Notes: a model not told the origin generated them from the letters alone. A stretch of 64,000 nucleotides of DNA from Brevundimonas sp. EYE_349 (GCF_023147505.1 NZ_JAHXPB010000010.1:1-64000); one strand, 5' to 3'; positions 19,927 to 29,948 are shown, numbered from the stretch's first letter. Numbers and translations are program-made.

Positions 19927-20850
19927 ATGCGCCTTGCCTTCATGGGAACTCCCGACTTCGCCGTGCCGTCTCTGGCCGAGTTGATCGCCTCGGGTCACGA
20001 GATCGTCGCCGTCTATTCACAGCCGCCGCGCCCCAAGGGGCGGGGCCAGAAGCTGACGCCGTCGCCGGTTCACGCCTTCGCCGAGACCATGGGCCTGCCG
20101 GTCTTCACGCCCGAGAGCATGAAGACTCCCGAAGCCATCGCCGACTTCCAGAGCCTGGATCTGGATGCCGCCTGCGTGGTCGCCTATGGCCAGATCCTGA
20201 AGCCCGCCGTGCTTGAGGCGCCGCGTCTGGGCTGTCTGAACCTGCACGGGTCGCTGCTGCCGCGCTGGCGGGGCGCCGCGCCGATCCAGCGCGCCATCAT
20301 GGCCGGCGACGCCCAGACCGGCGTCCAGATCATGCAGATGGGCGAGGGGTTGGACGAAGGCCCCATCCTGCTCAGCGAACTGATGGACATTCGGCCTGAC
20401 GACACGGCCGCCAGCCTGTCCGAACGCATGGCCCACGTCGGCGCCGCCCTGTGGCCCCGCGCCCTGGCCGCCATCGAACGCGGCGGCGTCACCCCGACCG
20501 AACAGGTCGGCGAAGCGACCTACGCCAAAAAGATCACCCCCGCCGAGGCCCGCATCGACTGGACCCGCCCGGCGGCGGAGGTGGACGCCCACATTCGCGG
20601 CCTGTCGCCCTTCCCCGGCGCCTGGTTCGACGCCCCCTCCGAGGCTGGCTTCGTGCGGGTCAAGACCCTGCTGTCGGCCTTGGCGGAGGGTTCAGGCGCG
20701 CCGGGCGCGGTGCTGGACGACGCCCTGACCGTCGCCTGCGGCGCCGGCGCCGTGCGCCTGATCCGCGTTCAGCGCGAGGGCAAGGCGGCGCAGAGCGCAG
20801 ACGAGATGCTGCGCGGCTTTCCCCTGCCCGCCGGGACCGTGCTCGGCTGA
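19927..20850 (+). CDS. fmt: Methionyl-tRNA formyltransferase
   Basis: Transfers a formyl group from 10-formyl-tetrahydrofolate to initiator Met-tRNA. The N-terminal formyltransferase domain has '[15 protein letters not shown]', the catalytic '[19 protein letters not shown]' (Asn/His/Asp triad region) and '[13 protein letters not shown]'; the C-terminal OB-fold tRNA-binding domain contains '[17 protein letters not shown]'. The ATG at 19927 is preferred to the GTG at 19921: an AAAGG ribosome site at 19915-19919 lies 7 nt before it. The gene overlaps truA by ATGA. Confidence 0.96.
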   Translation: MRLAFMGTPDFAVPSLAELIASGHEIVAVYSQPPRPKGRGQKLTPSPVHAFAETMGLPVFTPESMKTPEAIADFQSLDLDAACVVAYGQILKPAVLEAPRLGCLNLHGSLLPRWRGAAPIQRAIMAGDAQTGVQIMQMGEGLDEGPILLSELMDIRPDDTAASLSERMAHVGAALWPRALAAIERGGVTPTEQVGEATYAKKITPAEARIDWTRPAAEVDAHIRGLSPFPGAWFDAPSEAGFVRVKTLLSALAEGSGAPGAVLDDALTVACGAGAVRLIRVQREGKAAQSADEMLRGFPLPAGTVLG

Positions 20851-21593
20851 TGCCGCGCTACAAGCTGACCCTCGAATACGACGGCACGGCCTATAACGGG
20901 TTTCAGGCTCAGGACGGCCAGCCGACGGTGCAGGGGGCGCTGGAAGACGCCATCGCGGCCTTTTCGGGAGAGCGCATCCGCATCGCGGCGGCGGGGCGCA
21001 CCGACACCGGCGTCCACGCCACGGCCCAGGTCATCCATGCCGATCTGGCGCGCGACTGGCCGGTCGCCACGGTGTTGAACGCCATGAACGCCCATCTGGT
21101 GCGTCAGGACGTCTGCGTCCTGTCGGCGGAATACGCGCCTGACGCCGACTGGCATGCGCGCTTCTCGGCTACGGGGCGCGGCTATCTGTACCGCATCCTG
21201 AACCGTCGCCCCCAGCCGGTGCTGGAGCGCGACAGGGTGTGGCACGTCAAGAAGACGCTGGATGCAGAAGCCATGCATCACGCGGCCCAGGTTCTGGTGG
21301 GCCATCACGACTTCACCACCTTCCGCGACGTGGGCTGTCAGTCCAAATCCCCGGTCAGGACGCTGGACGTGGCCCGCGTCAGCCGCTTCGGCGAAGAGGT
21401 GCATCTGGTGTTTCAAGCCCGCAGCTTCCTGCATCGTCAGGTCCGGTCGATGGCCGGGACCCTGGTGGAGGTGGGGCTCGGCCGCTGGAGCGTCCATGAC
21501 GTCAAGGCGGCGTTGGAGGCGAAGGACCGCGCCCGTTGCGGCCCCGTCGCCCCCTCGGCGGGGCTGTATCTCAGCGGCGTGCGCTACGACTGA
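20850..21593 (+). CDS. truA: tRNA pseudouridine synthase A (positions 38-40)
   Basis: Converts uridines 38-40 in the tRNA anticodon stem to pseudouridine. The start is 'YKLTLEYDGTAYNGFQ'; the catalytic Asp is in 'AAGRTDTGVHA' (about residue 51-54); later 'FSATGRGYLYRIL' and 'RSFLHRQVRSMAGTLVEVG' are family motifs. At 247 residues the size is standard. The ATG uses the last base of the fmt stop region (ctgATGc), so it is translationally coupled as the final gene of def - fmt - truA. It converges on asd with a 20-bp gap. Confidence 0.95.
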   Translation: MPRYKLTLEYDGTAYNGFQAQDGQPTVQGALEDAIAAFSGERIRIAAAGRTDTGVHATAQVIHADLARDWPVATVLNAMNAHLVRQDVCVLSAEYAPDADWHARFSATGRGYLYRILNRRPQPVLERDRVWHVKKTLDAEAMHHAAQVLVGHHDFTTFRDVGCQSKSPVRTLDVARVSRFGEEVHLVFQARSFLHRQVRSMAGTLVEVGLGRWSVHDVKAALEAKDRARCGPVAPSAGLYLSGVRYD

Positions 21594-21613
21594 ACCCCGT
21601 TTGTTCGCGGGTG

Positions 21614-22657
<1,044 letters not shown>

Positions 22658-22746
22658 TTAAGCGTCTCCTGGGAAGGTGGGAGGCGCGGGGTTCAGCCGG
22701 ATCGACCGCCCCGCGCGTCAGCGGGGCTTGGGATCGGGGTTGTCGC

Positions 22747-22821
22747 CTAGACCTTGCGCACACCCGAAACCGCCCCGCCGAAGCCGGTGGTTTTCGAGGT
22801 AATCGCTTTGGTCATGAGCAT
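22747..22821 (-). CDS. Possible short peptide frame upstream of asd, 24 codons
   Basis: A short frame with two possible ATGs (22821 and 22815) and a TAG stop. It would give a Gly/Ser/Thr/Lys-rich, basic peptide ending 'GFGGAVSGVRKV'. It lies between fabB and asd, all on the minus strand, about 90 bp before asd. No clear ribosome site is seen and the composition alone cannot prove coding. It might be a conserved small peptide or leader; chance is also possible. Confidence 0.25.
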   Translation of the reverse strand: MLMTKAITSKTTGFGGAVSGVRKV

Positions 22822-22940
22822 GGACACGGCGACGCTCTGTAAGGGCGAGAAACGGTCGTGTAAACGGGCGCTGACGAAAAAATAGACGCGAGACGCGGCC
22901 GCCCAAGCTTGTCCCGCGCAATAAAGCCGCCGTCACGCCC

Positions 22941-22979
22941 CCTACCGTCATCCTCGGGTCAAGCCCGAGGATGATAGGG
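22941..22979. repeat. Intergenic palindrome of the GTCATCCTCGG type
   Basis: Arms TCATCCTCGGG and CCCGAGGATGA around a short TCAA loop. This is a dispersed palindromic element known to be frequent in alphaproteobacterial intergenic regions; a second version sits at 55621-55653. It lies just past the fabB stop and may form a transcript-end hairpin. Confidence 0.75.
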
Positions 22980-22994
22980 CCTGAGCGTAGCGCC

Positions 22995-24212
22995 TCAGAC
23001 CTTCGACAGGATAAGCGTCCCGTTGGTGCCGCCAAAGCCGAAGCTGTTGGACATGATGTGGGTCAGTTCGCCGTCATGACGCTGGCGCAGGATGGGCATG
23101 CCGTCGAACGCCGGATCGAGGGTTTCGATATGGGCGCTCTCGGCGGCGAAACCGTTCTGCATCATCAACAGGCAGTAGATGGCTTCCTGCGCGCCTGCGG
23201 CGCCGAGCGAGTGGCCCGTCAGCGACTTGGTCGAGGAGATCATCGGCATCTGGTCGCCAAAGACGGCGCGCACGGCCTCCATCTCCTTGGCGTCGCCCAC
23301 CGGGGTCGAGGTGCCATGCGGGTTCAGATAGTCGATCCGGGGATTGCCTGCCTGTTCCAGCGCGATCTTCATGCAGCGCTGGGCGCCCTCGCCGGAGGGG
23401 GCGACCATGTCATAGCCGTCCGCGTTGGCGCCATAGCCGGTGACCTCGGCATAGATGGTCGCGCCGCGCGCCTTGGCCCGCTCGTATTCCTCCAGCACCA
23501 CGATGCCCGCACCGCCCGCGATGACGAAGCCGTCGCGATTGGCGTCATAGGCGCGCGAGGCCACCGACGGATTGTCGTTGAAGTCGGACGACATGGCGCC
23601 CATGGCGTCGAACATGTTCGACATGGACCAGTCGATGTCCTCGCAGCCGCCGGCGAAGATCACGTCCTGCTTGCCCCACTGGATCTGTTCGACCCCGGCG
23701 CCGATGCAGTGGGCCGACGTCGCGCAGGCCGAGCTGATCGAATAGTTGATGCCCCGCATCTGGAACCAGGTCGACAGGACCGCCGACGGACCCGACGCCA
23801 TGGCCTTGGGCACCGCGAACGGGCCGATGCGCTTGGGCGCGCCCTTTTCGACCGTCGTGGCCGCCGCCTGCAGGATGACCTGGGTCGAGGGGCCGCCCTC
23901 GCCGACGATCAGGCCGATGCGGTCGTCGCGGATTTCCTCGGCCGTCATGCCCGACGACTTCAGCGCCTCTTCGAAGGCGATGTGCGCCCAGGCGGTGCCG
24001 TTGGCCAGGAAGCGGGCGGCGCGGCGGTCGACCAGTTCTTCCCACGGGCCGATCCGGGGCGGCGCCCAGACCTGGCTGCGGAAGCCGTATTTGGCGTGAT
24101 CGGGGGCATGAACGACGCCCGAACGGGCCTCGCGCAGCGATTGGGTGACCTCTTCGGCGCCGTGGCCGATGGAGGAGACGATGCCCAGGCCGGTGACGAC
24201 GACACGACGCAT
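22995..24212 (-). CDS. fabB: 3-oxoacyl-ACP synthase I
   Basis: Condensing enzyme that elongates acyl-ACP, including the unsaturated intermediates made by FabA. The start is '[22 protein letters not shown]'. The catalytic Cys is in '[18 protein letters not shown]'; the two active-site histidines are in '[14 protein letters not shown]' and '[12 protein letters not shown]', and the C-terminus has '[14 protein letters not shown]'. These match E. coli FabB rather than FabF. At 405 residues the length is right. It lies 63 bp after fabA on the same strand, the usual alphaproteobacterial fabA-fabB pair for unsaturated fatty acids. Confidence 0.95.
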   Translation of the reverse strand: MRRVVVTGLGIVSSIGHGAEEVTQSLREARSGVVHAPDHAKYGFRSQVWAPPRIGPWEELVDRRAARFLANGTAWAHIAFEEALKSSGMTAEEIRDDRIGLIVGEGGPSTQVILQAAATTVEKGAPKRIGPFAVPKAMASGPSAVLSTWFQMRGINYSISSACATSAHCIGAGVEQIQWGKQDVIFAGGCEDIDWSMSNMFDAMGAMSSDFNDNPSVASRAYDANRDGFVIAGGAGIVVLEEYERAKARGATIYAEVTGYGANADGYDMVAPSGEGAQRCMKIALEQAGNPRIDYLNPHGTSTPVGDAKEMEAVRAVFGDQMPMISSTKSLTGHSLGAAGAQEAIYCLLMMQNGFAAESAHIETLDPAFDGMPILRQRHDGELTHIMSNSFGFGGTNGTLILSKV

Positions 24213-24275
24213 GGTGTTTCCTTCTTATGCTTCTCGACCCGGAGGTCTTCCGCCCTGTTGACGGTATATAGGCGC

Positions 24276-24812
24276 TCAGGCCGCTGTCGGCTCGTCTTTG
24301 GCGGCGCCGAACAGGCCCACCCGCATGTCGTTGCAGGTGTAGATGACCTGGCCGTCGGCCTCCAGCACGCCGTCGGCGATGCCCATGACCAGCTTGCGGT
24401 TGATGACGCGCTTCAGGTGGATCTTGTAAACCACCTTCTTGATGTCCGGGGTGACTTGGCCGGTGAACTTGACCTCGCCGACGCCCAGCGCACGGCCGCG
24501 CCCCGGTCCGCCGATCCAGCCCAGGTAGAAGCCGACCAACTGCCACATGGCGTCCAGCCCCAGGCAGCCGGGCATGACCGGGTCGCCGATGAAGTGGCAC
24601 TGGAAGAACCAGAGCTCGGGATTGATGTCGAGTTCGGCCTCGACATAGCCCTTTCCGTGGTCGCCGCCGTCCGCATTGATCGTGACGATGCGATCGAACA
24701 TCAGCATCGGCGGGGCCGGCAGCTGGGCGTTGCCGGGACCGAACAGCTCGCCGCGGCCCGAGGCCAGCAGGGCCTCGTGATCGAAGGACGAAGGATATTG
24801 GGACTGGGTCAA
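24276..24812 (-). CDS. fabA: 3-hydroxydecanoyl-ACP dehydratase/isomerase
   Basis: Dehydrates 3-hydroxydecanoyl-ACP and isomerises trans-2 to cis-3-decenoyl-ACP, the entry to unsaturated fatty acids. The protein is a single hotdog domain closely matching E. coli FabA: '[11 protein letters not shown]', '[19 protein letters not shown]' with the active-site His, and '[19 protein letters not shown]' with the active-site Asp. A TTG start at 24812 is chosen because it gives the normal N-terminal length (178 residues) and a GGAAG lies just upstream; no ATG occurs nearby in frame. It is first of the fabA-fabB pair. Confidence 0.93.
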   Translation of the reverse strand: MTQSQYPSSFDHEALLASGRGELFGPGNAQLPAPPMLMFDRIVTINADGGDHGKGYVEAELDINPELWFFQCHFIGDPVMPGCLGLDAMWQLVGFYLGWIGGPGRGRALGVGEVKFTGQVTPDIKKVVYKIHLKRVINRKLVMGIADGVLEADGQVIYTCNDMRVGLFGAAKDEPTAA

Positions 24813-24882
24813 GGCGCTTCCGTTTCTTAAAGGCGTTGCGCGCGGGTTACACGACCACGCCGCTTCGCTCAACAGCGGCGCG

Positions 24883-25455
24883 TCAGCTCCGGCCCGTGCC
24901 AGCAGGCCGGTTGGCGTTGCACAGCGCCCGTTCCTGGGTTCCGAACACGGCGCGTTGCGGCGCCCAGCCCTGCATCCGGCGCGCCCGGACCTTGCACCAG
25001 CCGTCCTCGCATTCGTCCAGGGCGATCAAGGCGCGCGGCGACAGGCGCGCACGCACCGAGGCCGTCTCGGATCGGCCCGAACGGATCGGGATTTCCTCGG
25101 CCGTCGTGTTGAAGACATAGCGCCGGCCCGACGACACCGTGCGGTGGATCCAGGCCACGGCCCCGTCAGGATCGCAGATCTTGCGCCATTCGCTGGTCTC
25201 AGCGATCACCTGCACCGGCAGGCCCGCGGCGCGATATTCCCATAGGATAGGGTAATCCAGCCCTGGCCCCTGGCGCGCCCGCACGTGCGAGGACTTCAGC
25301 GAGATCCAGCGCGGCACCTCCAGCCCCGTGGGCGTGGGGCGGCCGTCGGGCATGGTGGCGCCCGCCCCGGCCATCACGGCAAGACCCGTCAGGGCGAGGA
25401 CCACGACCATGCGGCGTCGCAGGCTTTGGAAGATGGTGGCGGCTTTGCTAGACAC
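24883..25455 (-). CDS. Exported SH3-domain protein (DUF1058 type)
   Basis: About 190 residues with an N-terminal hydrophobic export segment ('[17 protein letters not shown]') and two bacterial SH3-like modules: '[20 protein letters not shown]' to '[13 protein letters not shown]', and '[19 protein letters not shown]' to '[15 protein letters not shown]'. Such domains are thought to bind the cell wall. An ATG at 25410 would leave the signal peptide without a basic start, so the GTG at 25455, which adds Lys and Arg residues ahead of it, is preferred; this is uncertain. It is divergent from the dehydrogenase gene, so both promoters share the 67 bp between. Confidence 0.8.
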   Translation of the reverse strand: MSSKAATIFQSLRRRMVVVLALTGLAVMAGAGATMPDGRPTPTGLEVPRWISLKSSHVRARQGPGLDYPILWEYRAAGLPVQVIAETSEWRKICDPDGAVAWIHRTVSSGRRYVFNTTAEEIPIRSGRSETASVRARLSPRALIALDECEDGWCKVRARRMQGWAPQRAVFGTQERALCNANRPAGTGRS

Positions 25456-25522
25456 TGGATGGAACGACCCGTCGCGCGGGCTTTCGTCCCGAAGAACCGC
25501 CGCCCGCAAACCAAGGCCGAGA

Positions 25523-26509
25523 ATGTCCGCCCGCAAGCTTAAGGTCGTATTAACCAGACGCCTGCCCGACGCGGTGGAAACGCGGATGCGCGAGCTTTTC
25601 GACGCCGAGCTGAACCTGAAGGACCAGCCGATGGACCGCGCCGCCCTGCAGGCGGCCGTCCAGCGCGCCGAGGTTCTGGTGCCGACCATCACCGACGTCA
25701 TTGACGCCGACCTGATCGACGGGGCGGGCGACCAGCTGAAGATGATCGCCAACTTCGGCGCGGGCGTGGACCATATCGACATCGACGCCGCCGTAGCGCG
25801 CGGGATCGTCGTCACCAACACCCCCGGCGTCCTGACCGAGGACACCGCCGACCTGGCCATGAGCCTGATCCTGGCCGTCAGCCGCCGCATCGTCGAGGGC
25901 GCCCAGGTCATCGCCGACAACCGATTCGAGGGCTGGACCCCCACCTGGATGTGCGGCCGCAAACTGTGGGGCAAGCGGCTGGGTATCGTCGGCATGGGCC
26001 GGATCGGCCAGGCCTTGGCCCGGCGCGCCAAGGCGTTTGGCCTTCAGGTCCATTATCACAACAGAAAGCCCGTCTCGGCCCTGATCGAGGAGGAGCTGGG
26101 CGCGACCTACTGGGACGATCTGGACCAGATGCTGGCCCGCATGGACATCGTGTCGCTGAACTGCCCGGCGACGAAGGACACCCACCATCTGCTGTCGGCC
26201 GAACGGCTAGCCCGGCTCCAGCCCCACGCCATCCTGGTCAACACCGCGCGCGGCGAGCTGATCGACGAGGCGGCCCTGGCCCAGGCGGTGGCGATGCGGG
26301 CGATCTCGGGCGTCGGTCTGGATGTGTTCGAGAACGAGCCGGACATCCACCCCGGTCTGCTGGGCCAGCCGAACGTGGTGCTTCTGCCCCACTTGGGCTC
26401 GGCCACACTCGAGGCGCGCCAAGACATGGGCGACCGCGTCATCGCCAATGTCATGACCTATCAGAACGGCCATCGCCCGCCCGACCGCGTCATCCCGGCG
26501 ATGCTCTAG
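25523..26509 (+). CDS. D-2-hydroxyacid dehydrogenase, glyoxylate/hydroxypyruvate reductase type
   Basis: Cytoplasmic NAD(P)H-dependent reductase of 2-oxo acids such as glyoxylate. The Rossmann motif is 'LGIVGMGRIGQALARRAKAF' (about residues 150-169). Catalytic residues are the Arg of 'NTARGELIDE', the Glu of 'ENEPDIHPGLL' and the His of 'LLPHLGSATLEARQ'. At 328 residues it fits the GyaR-like group; the exact substrate is not readable. The ATG at 25523 is the first that gives the standard 'KLKVVLTRRLPDAVE' start. Its stop codon lies inside the first unit of a 16-bp tandem repeat. Confidence 0.9.
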   Translation: MSARKLKVVLTRRLPDAVETRMRELFDAELNLKDQPMDRAALQAAVQRAEVLVPTITDVIDADLIDGAGDQLKMIANFGAGVDHIDIDAAVARGIVVTNTPGVLTEDTADLAMSLILAVSRRIVEGAQVIADNRFEGWTPTWMCGRKLWGKRLGIVGMGRIGQALARRAKAFGLQVHYHNRKPVSALIEEELGATYWDDLDQMLARMDIVSLNCPATKDTHHLLSAERLARLQPHAILVNTARGELIDEAALAQAVAMRAISGVGLDVFENEPDIHPGLLGQPNVVLLPHLGSATLEARQDMGDRVIANVMTYQNGHRPPDRVIPAML

Positions 26510-26558
26510 GCCGGCGATGCTCTAGGCCGGCGATGCTCTAGGCCGGCGATGCTTCAGG
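26495..26558. repeat. Four tandem 16-bp units spanning two convergent stop codons
   Basis: The unit is CCGGCGATGCTCTAGG. Units one to three (26495-26542) are identical; the fourth (26543-26558) ends TTCAGG instead of TCTAGG. Unit one carries the last codons and TAG stop of the dehydrogenase gene; unit four carries the TGA stop of the convergent DUF6880 gene. Confidence 0.95.
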
Positions 26559-27756
26559 CCGAGGCCAGCAGCCGTTCGGCCGCGTCGGGGTATTTCTGCG
26601 CCAGCCGCGCCGCCCAGTCGGCCTTCAGCGGCAGAGGCGAACGGACCTCCCTGATCCGGCGTTCGACCAAGGCGGCCGCCTCGCGGTGGGCGGGCCAGTC
26701 CATCAGGAAGCCCAGCGCCGTCTCCAAGTCCGCATGGGCCGCCGCATGCGCCAAGGCCCGATCCAGCGCCTCCACATCGTCGAAATCGGGCAGGCGCGCC
26801 AGATAGGCCCGCAGCACGGGCGCCGACAGATCGCGCTCAAACAGCGCCCAGCGCAGATCCTGCGCCTCGTCCTTGCGCCCCTCCGCCTCCATCAGGTCGA
26901 TCGAGGCCGCCTCCCAGGCGGGCGTCAGGCGCGGCGTCCCCTGCGGCGAGCGGCCGAAGGTCCAGCGCCGATTGGCCGGCGACGGCGACAGGGCGGCCTC
27001 CAGCGCCTGGCGCGCCTCGGCCACGCGACCCGCGATCAGCAGCCGCCGCGCCATCGCGGCGGCGAAATCGGGCGAGCCGCGCTCCTCGGGCGTGACCAGC
27101 GACAGCCACAGGTCCAGGTCGTCGGCCCGGTCCGCCAACCGCCGCACCACCGTCCGCATCCCGCGCACGCCCGACTCGACGTCCAGCCCCTCCAGCAGGC
27201 GCCGCGCCAAGGCGGGCGTCAGCGCCTCGCCCGCCGCGCCGATCCAGCGGGCGTAGTCCAGCGGATGGGCCTGAACGGCGTCGGCCAGGATTTCGGCGAT
27301 GGCGGGATCGGCCTGGACCGCCGCATCGGCCGCCTGCCACAGGGCGGGTGCCCCCGTTTCGAACAGGTCCGCAACCTCGGCGCGCGGATCCTTGACCCGC
27401 TGCGTCAGGCCGCGAAACAGGTCGAACCAAGCCATGCGCCGCACCACTCCCTCCGCGGGCGCCAGTCGGCTCAAGGTCTCCACGCCCTCGCTCAGCACCG
27501 ACAGGTCGCGGATAAGGTCCGGCCGCTTTCGCCACGACACCCGCGCCCGGCTGGCCGCCACGGCCGTCAGCCGTTTGTCCAACTCCAGCGCCAGGGCGTC
27601 GGCCCCCGCCTCCGCCGCCAGGATCAGCCGCAGGCGACGCTTCAGGATCGGGTCCGCATCGGCCGCCTGCATCAACAGATCGCCCAGCCGATCCGCCCCC
27701 AGCCCGGTCAGATTGGCGGCGTTCAGGCGTTTCGGCGCGGGGGGTCGTCGGGCCAT
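26554..27756 (-). CDS. DUF6880 family protein
   Basis: A 400-residue, largely alpha-helical cytoplasmic protein rich in Ala, Leu and Arg, with helix-pair repeats. Recognisable family features are 'LGADRLGDLLMQAADADP' at the N-terminus and the C-terminal 'HREAAALVERRIREV' with 'KYPDAAERLLAS'. The family has no assigned biochemical function; tetratricopeptide/HEAT-like scaffolding is a guess from the helical pattern. The ATG at 27756 is preceded by a strong AAGGAGG. Its stop codon lies within the tandem 16-bp repeat. Confidence 0.8.
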   Translation of the reverse strand: MARRPPAPKRLNAANLTGLGADRLGDLLMQAADADPILKRRLRLILAAEAGADALALELDKRLTAVAASRARVSWRKRPDLIRDLSVLSEGVETLSRLAPAEGVVRRMAWFDLFRGLTQRVKDPRAEVADLFETGAPALWQAADAAVQADPAIAEILADAVQAHPLDYARWIGAAGEALTPALARRLLEGLDVESGVRGMRTVVRRLADRADDLDLWLSLVTPEERGSPDFAAAMARRLLIAGRVAEARQALEAALSPSPANRRWTFGRSPQGTPRLTPAWEAASIDLMEAEGRKDEAQDLRWALFERDLSAPVLRAYLARLPDFDDVEALDRALAHAAAHADLETALGFLMDWPAHREAAALVERRIREVRSPLPLKADWAARLAQKYPDAAERLLASA

Positions 27757-27877
27757 CCGGCCTCCTTTTTCACAAGTCTGTCGAGCGCCCCTTATACGGC
27801 TGTCGAAAACCACGGGCAGGAGCGGAACCGCCGCAGACGAACTTCGTTTCCGGCGTCCTGATTGAGGAAGTGTCGCG

Positions 27878-28144
27878 TTGGATTCCTACTATTGCATCGT
27901 CAATCTGCCCGGCGTGCCGGTCAGGGACATCTGCGTTCTGGACGCCTCGAACGACCAGATCGCCAATCAGGCGCTGGAGGCCGTGGCGCGCAACTGGATC
28001 GGGTTCGAAACCCTGTACCTCTACTGCGGCGAACGTCTGGTGACGGTGTTGAGCAACCCGGCCCTGGGCTTCGCTGCGCCCCTTCCCGATCGGGATCTGG
28101 CCGACCTGGATCTGGCCGACATCCGCTTCGCCACCGCCGCCTGA
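27878..28144 (+). CDS. Small hypothetical protein, 88 aa
   Basis: Unrecognised protein starting 'MDSYYCIVNLPGVPVRDICV' and containing 'VARNWIGFETLYLYCGERL'. It looks like a single small alpha/beta domain. The start is a TTG at 27878 with a good GAGGAAG ribosome site 7 nt before it. It is flanked by the DUF6880 gene (divergent) and the MoeB/ThiF gene (convergent, 4-bp gap). No signal peptide. Confidence 0.65.
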   Translation: MDSYYCIVNLPGVPVRDICVLDASNDQIANQALEAVARNWIGFETLYLYCGERLVTVLSNPALGFAAPLPDRDLADLDLADIRFATAA

Positions 28145-28148
28145 GCGG

Positions 28149-28883
28149 TCAGCCGCACACTGGACAGGCCGGGTCGGCGGCGACCCGAACAGTTCGCGCC
28201 ACACCCTTCAGACCGTCATACAGCAGCAACCGCCCGGTCAGCGCCTCGCCCGCGCCGGTCAGAACCTTGATCGCCTCCAGCGCGGCCATGGACCCGATCA
28301 CGCCCGCCAACGCCCCGATCACGCCCACGCGGGCGCAGGTCTCGGCGTCCGGCGGGATTTCGGGAACCAGACAGCGATAGCAGGGCCGCCCCACGAACAC
28401 CCCGACCTGTCCGCTCCAGCGGCCCAGGGCGCCAGACACCAGCGGCCGCCCGGTCGCGACGCAGGCCGCATTCACCCACAGCCGGGTCTGGAAATCGTCA
28501 GTCCCGTCCAGCACCAGGTCATAGGCGCCGATGCGCTCGGCGGCGTTGGCCTGGGTCAGGCGTTCGGCGTGGGTCTCTATCACGACATGGGGGTTCAGCC
28601 CCGTCAGCCGATCCGAGGCCGCCTGAACCTTGGCCTGCCCGACCTCGGCGGTCGAAAAGGCGATCTGGCGCTGAAGATTGGACAGGCCCACGACATCGTC
28701 GTCGATCAGCCCCAGCGCGCCGACGCCCGCCGCCGCCAGATAAAGGGCCGCCGGCGCGCCGACGCCGCCCACGCCGACGACCAGCACACGCGCGCGTTTC
28801 AGCGCCTGTTGCCCCGGCCCGCCCACCTCGGACAGGACCAGGTGGCGCGCATAGCGTTCGACTTCGTCTTCGGAAAAGATCAC
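28149..28883 (-). CDS. MoeB/ThiF/HesA family adenylyltransferase
   Basis: An E1-like enzyme that adenylates the C-terminal Gly of a ubiquitin-like sulfur carrier such as MoaD or ThiS. The nucleotide motif is 'VLVVGVGGVGAPAALYLAAA', followed by 'LIDDDVVGLSNLQRQIAF' with the Arg/Gln residues that hold ATP. Zinc-binding cysteines are in 'RPCYRCLVPE' and the C-terminal 'ACPVCG'. At 244 residues it lacks the rhodanese domain of longer MoeBR proteins. It is not next to other molybdopterin or thiamine genes, so MoeB and ThiF cannot be separated. Confidence 0.88.
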   Translation of the reverse strand: MIFSEDEVERYARHLVLSEVGGPGQQALKRARVLVVGVGGVGAPAALYLAAAGVGALGLIDDDVVGLSNLQRQIAFSTAEVGQAKVQAASDRLTGLNPHVVIETHAERLTQANAAERIGAYDLVLDGTDDFQTRLWVNAACVATGRPLVSGALGRWSGQVGVFVGRPCYRCLVPEIPPDAETCARVGVIGALAGVIGSMAALEAIKVLTGAGEALTGRLLLYDGLKGVARTVRVAADPACPVCG

Positions 28884-28927
28884 GCCCCCATCTAGCGATA
28901 CCGATGGCGGATCGCGAGGGGCGCCGG

Positions 28928-29350
28928 TCAGACCGCCTTCGGCTGGGTCGGCGAAAGGGCGGTCAGCATCCTATGCAGGGCGTCTTCCATCTCGTCCTCG
29001 TCCGTGTCCGCGCTCAGAAAGCGCGCCACGTCCGGCGTCGCCTCGACGCGCGCCATGGCCCAATCAGGGAACATACGCGCCTCCACGCGCCGGTCGGACA
29101 GGACGGCCAGATTGGTGTGACGCCCATCGGATCGCACGCGCGTCAGCGTGCGATCAAGATCGACCCGCGCGCCCTCCAGCACCTGCAGGAAACGCCCTTC
29201 ATGCCGCATCAGAACGCCCGTCAGCTGGTCCCGGCGATTGTTGCGGTCGGACACGCCTATAATGTCCACCAGCGGCATCAGGCCCGATGCGGCCGGTCCG
29301 GCGGCCTCGCTGACATAGACGATACGAAACAAGGCCATAACCGAACTCAT
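28928..29350 (-). CDS. BLUF-domain blue-light sensor (short, stand-alone)
   Basis: A flavin-binding photoreceptor domain of about 140 residues with no output domain, so it probably signals through a partner. The photoactive residues are in place: Tyr in 'FRIVYVSEA', Asn in 'DRNNRRDQLTG', Gln in 'GRFLQVLEG', and the Trp/Met of 'MFPDWAMARVE'. A C-terminal acidic helix ('DTDEDEMEDALHRML') follows. ATGs at 29350 and 29338 both fit; neither has a clear ribosome site. A second, degenerate BLUF gene lies 67 bp upstream on the same strand, suggesting a gene duplication and possible co-expression. Confidence 0.88.
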   Translation of the reverse strand: MSSVMALFRIVYVSEAAGPAASGLMPLVDIIGVSDRNNRRDQLTGVLMRHEGRFLQVLEGARVDLDRTLTRVRSDGRHTNLAVLSDRRVEARMFPDWAMARVEATPDVARFLSADTDEDEMEDALHRMLTALSPTQPKAV

Positions 29351-29417
29351 ACGCAACTGTGGGCCGAAACCCCGCCACGACTGCTAGGGCATGAGCGTTA
29401 ACAGAATGCAGCACCGA

Positions 29418-29828
29418 TCAGGCGGCCTGACGTCGGACCTCCCCGCACAACAGGCGTTCCAGCTCGATGGGTTCGAGGGCGTTCAGCGCCCGGCCAGCCA
29501 GCGCCAGCTCGACCTGATGGGGCGTCAGGGCGCACATCCGAATCGGCTCGGTGGCCCGACGGTGGATGACCGGGCGGTCGCCCAGAAGGTGCAGATCGCC
29601 CTGACCGTCCGCCTGCATACGGCGCAGCGCGCGGTCCACGTCGACGCGCGCGCCTTCGATCATCTGCACCAGCCATCCGGCGTGGATGAGCATCACGCCG
29701 CTGATCTCATCGCGTCGATTGTCCATCATGGCTTCGCCGAGACGTTCAGCCGCAGCACGACCGTCAGGCGCGATCCCGCCGACCAATTCTCTCGCGATGA
29801 CGAGGCGATAGAGCAACGCGCGTTCCAA
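29418..29828 (-). CDS. BLUF-like protein lacking the photoactive tyrosine
   Basis: About 136 residues that align with the neighbouring BLUF protein along the whole domain: Asn in 'MDNRRDEISGVMLIH' and Gln in 'WLVQMIEGARVDVDRAL' are kept. The tyrosine of the first strand is not: where the neighbour has 'RIVYVSEA', this one has 'RLVIARELV', with Ile at the Tyr position; the C-terminal Trp is also missing. Because that Tyr is needed for BLUF photochemistry, it probably does not respond to light in the usual way, though it may still bind flavin or dimerise with its neighbour. Same strand and order suggest co-transcription with the intact sensor. Confidence 0.8.
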   Translation of the reverse strand: MERALLYRLVIARELVGGIAPDGRAAAERLGEAMMDNRRDEISGVMLIHAGWLVQMIEGARVDVDRALRRMQADGQGDLHLLGDRPVIHRRATEPIRMCALTPHQVELALAGRALNALEPIELERLLCGEVRRQAA

Positions 29829-29839
29829 TTAATGCAAGG

Positions 29840-29865
29840 CTTGGGGAAGGACGTTGCCCTTATAT
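29840..29865 (+). promoter_or_regulatory. Possible heat-shock (sigma-32) promoter for hslV
   Basis: CTTG at 29840 and CTTATAT at 29859, 15 bp apart, resemble the alphaproteobacterial sigma-32 pattern although the spacing is a little short. hslV is a classical heat-shock gene and starts 84 bp downstream. Confidence 0.3.
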
Positions 29866-29948
29866 CGACGACTTCGGTCGAAATATGACACTGTTATGAA
29901 AGCGTGGCACGACTTGATCGGGCGGCCCCGCCTGTCCATCTGTCGGTT

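Larger units (their letters stand above)
22658..22994. other. 337-bp gap between asd and fabB
   Basis: Holds a possible 24-codon minus-strand frame (22747-22821) and an intergenic palindrome (22941-22979). It should also contain the asd promoter on the minus strand. No longer coding region is supported. Confidence 0.5.

Noticed and set aside
26495..26558. CRISPR array
   Set aside because: The four units are directly adjacent with no spacers and are only 16 bp long.
29418..29828. A second functional BLUF photoreceptor
   Set aside because: The conserved Tyr is replaced by Ile, and the later Trp is missing.
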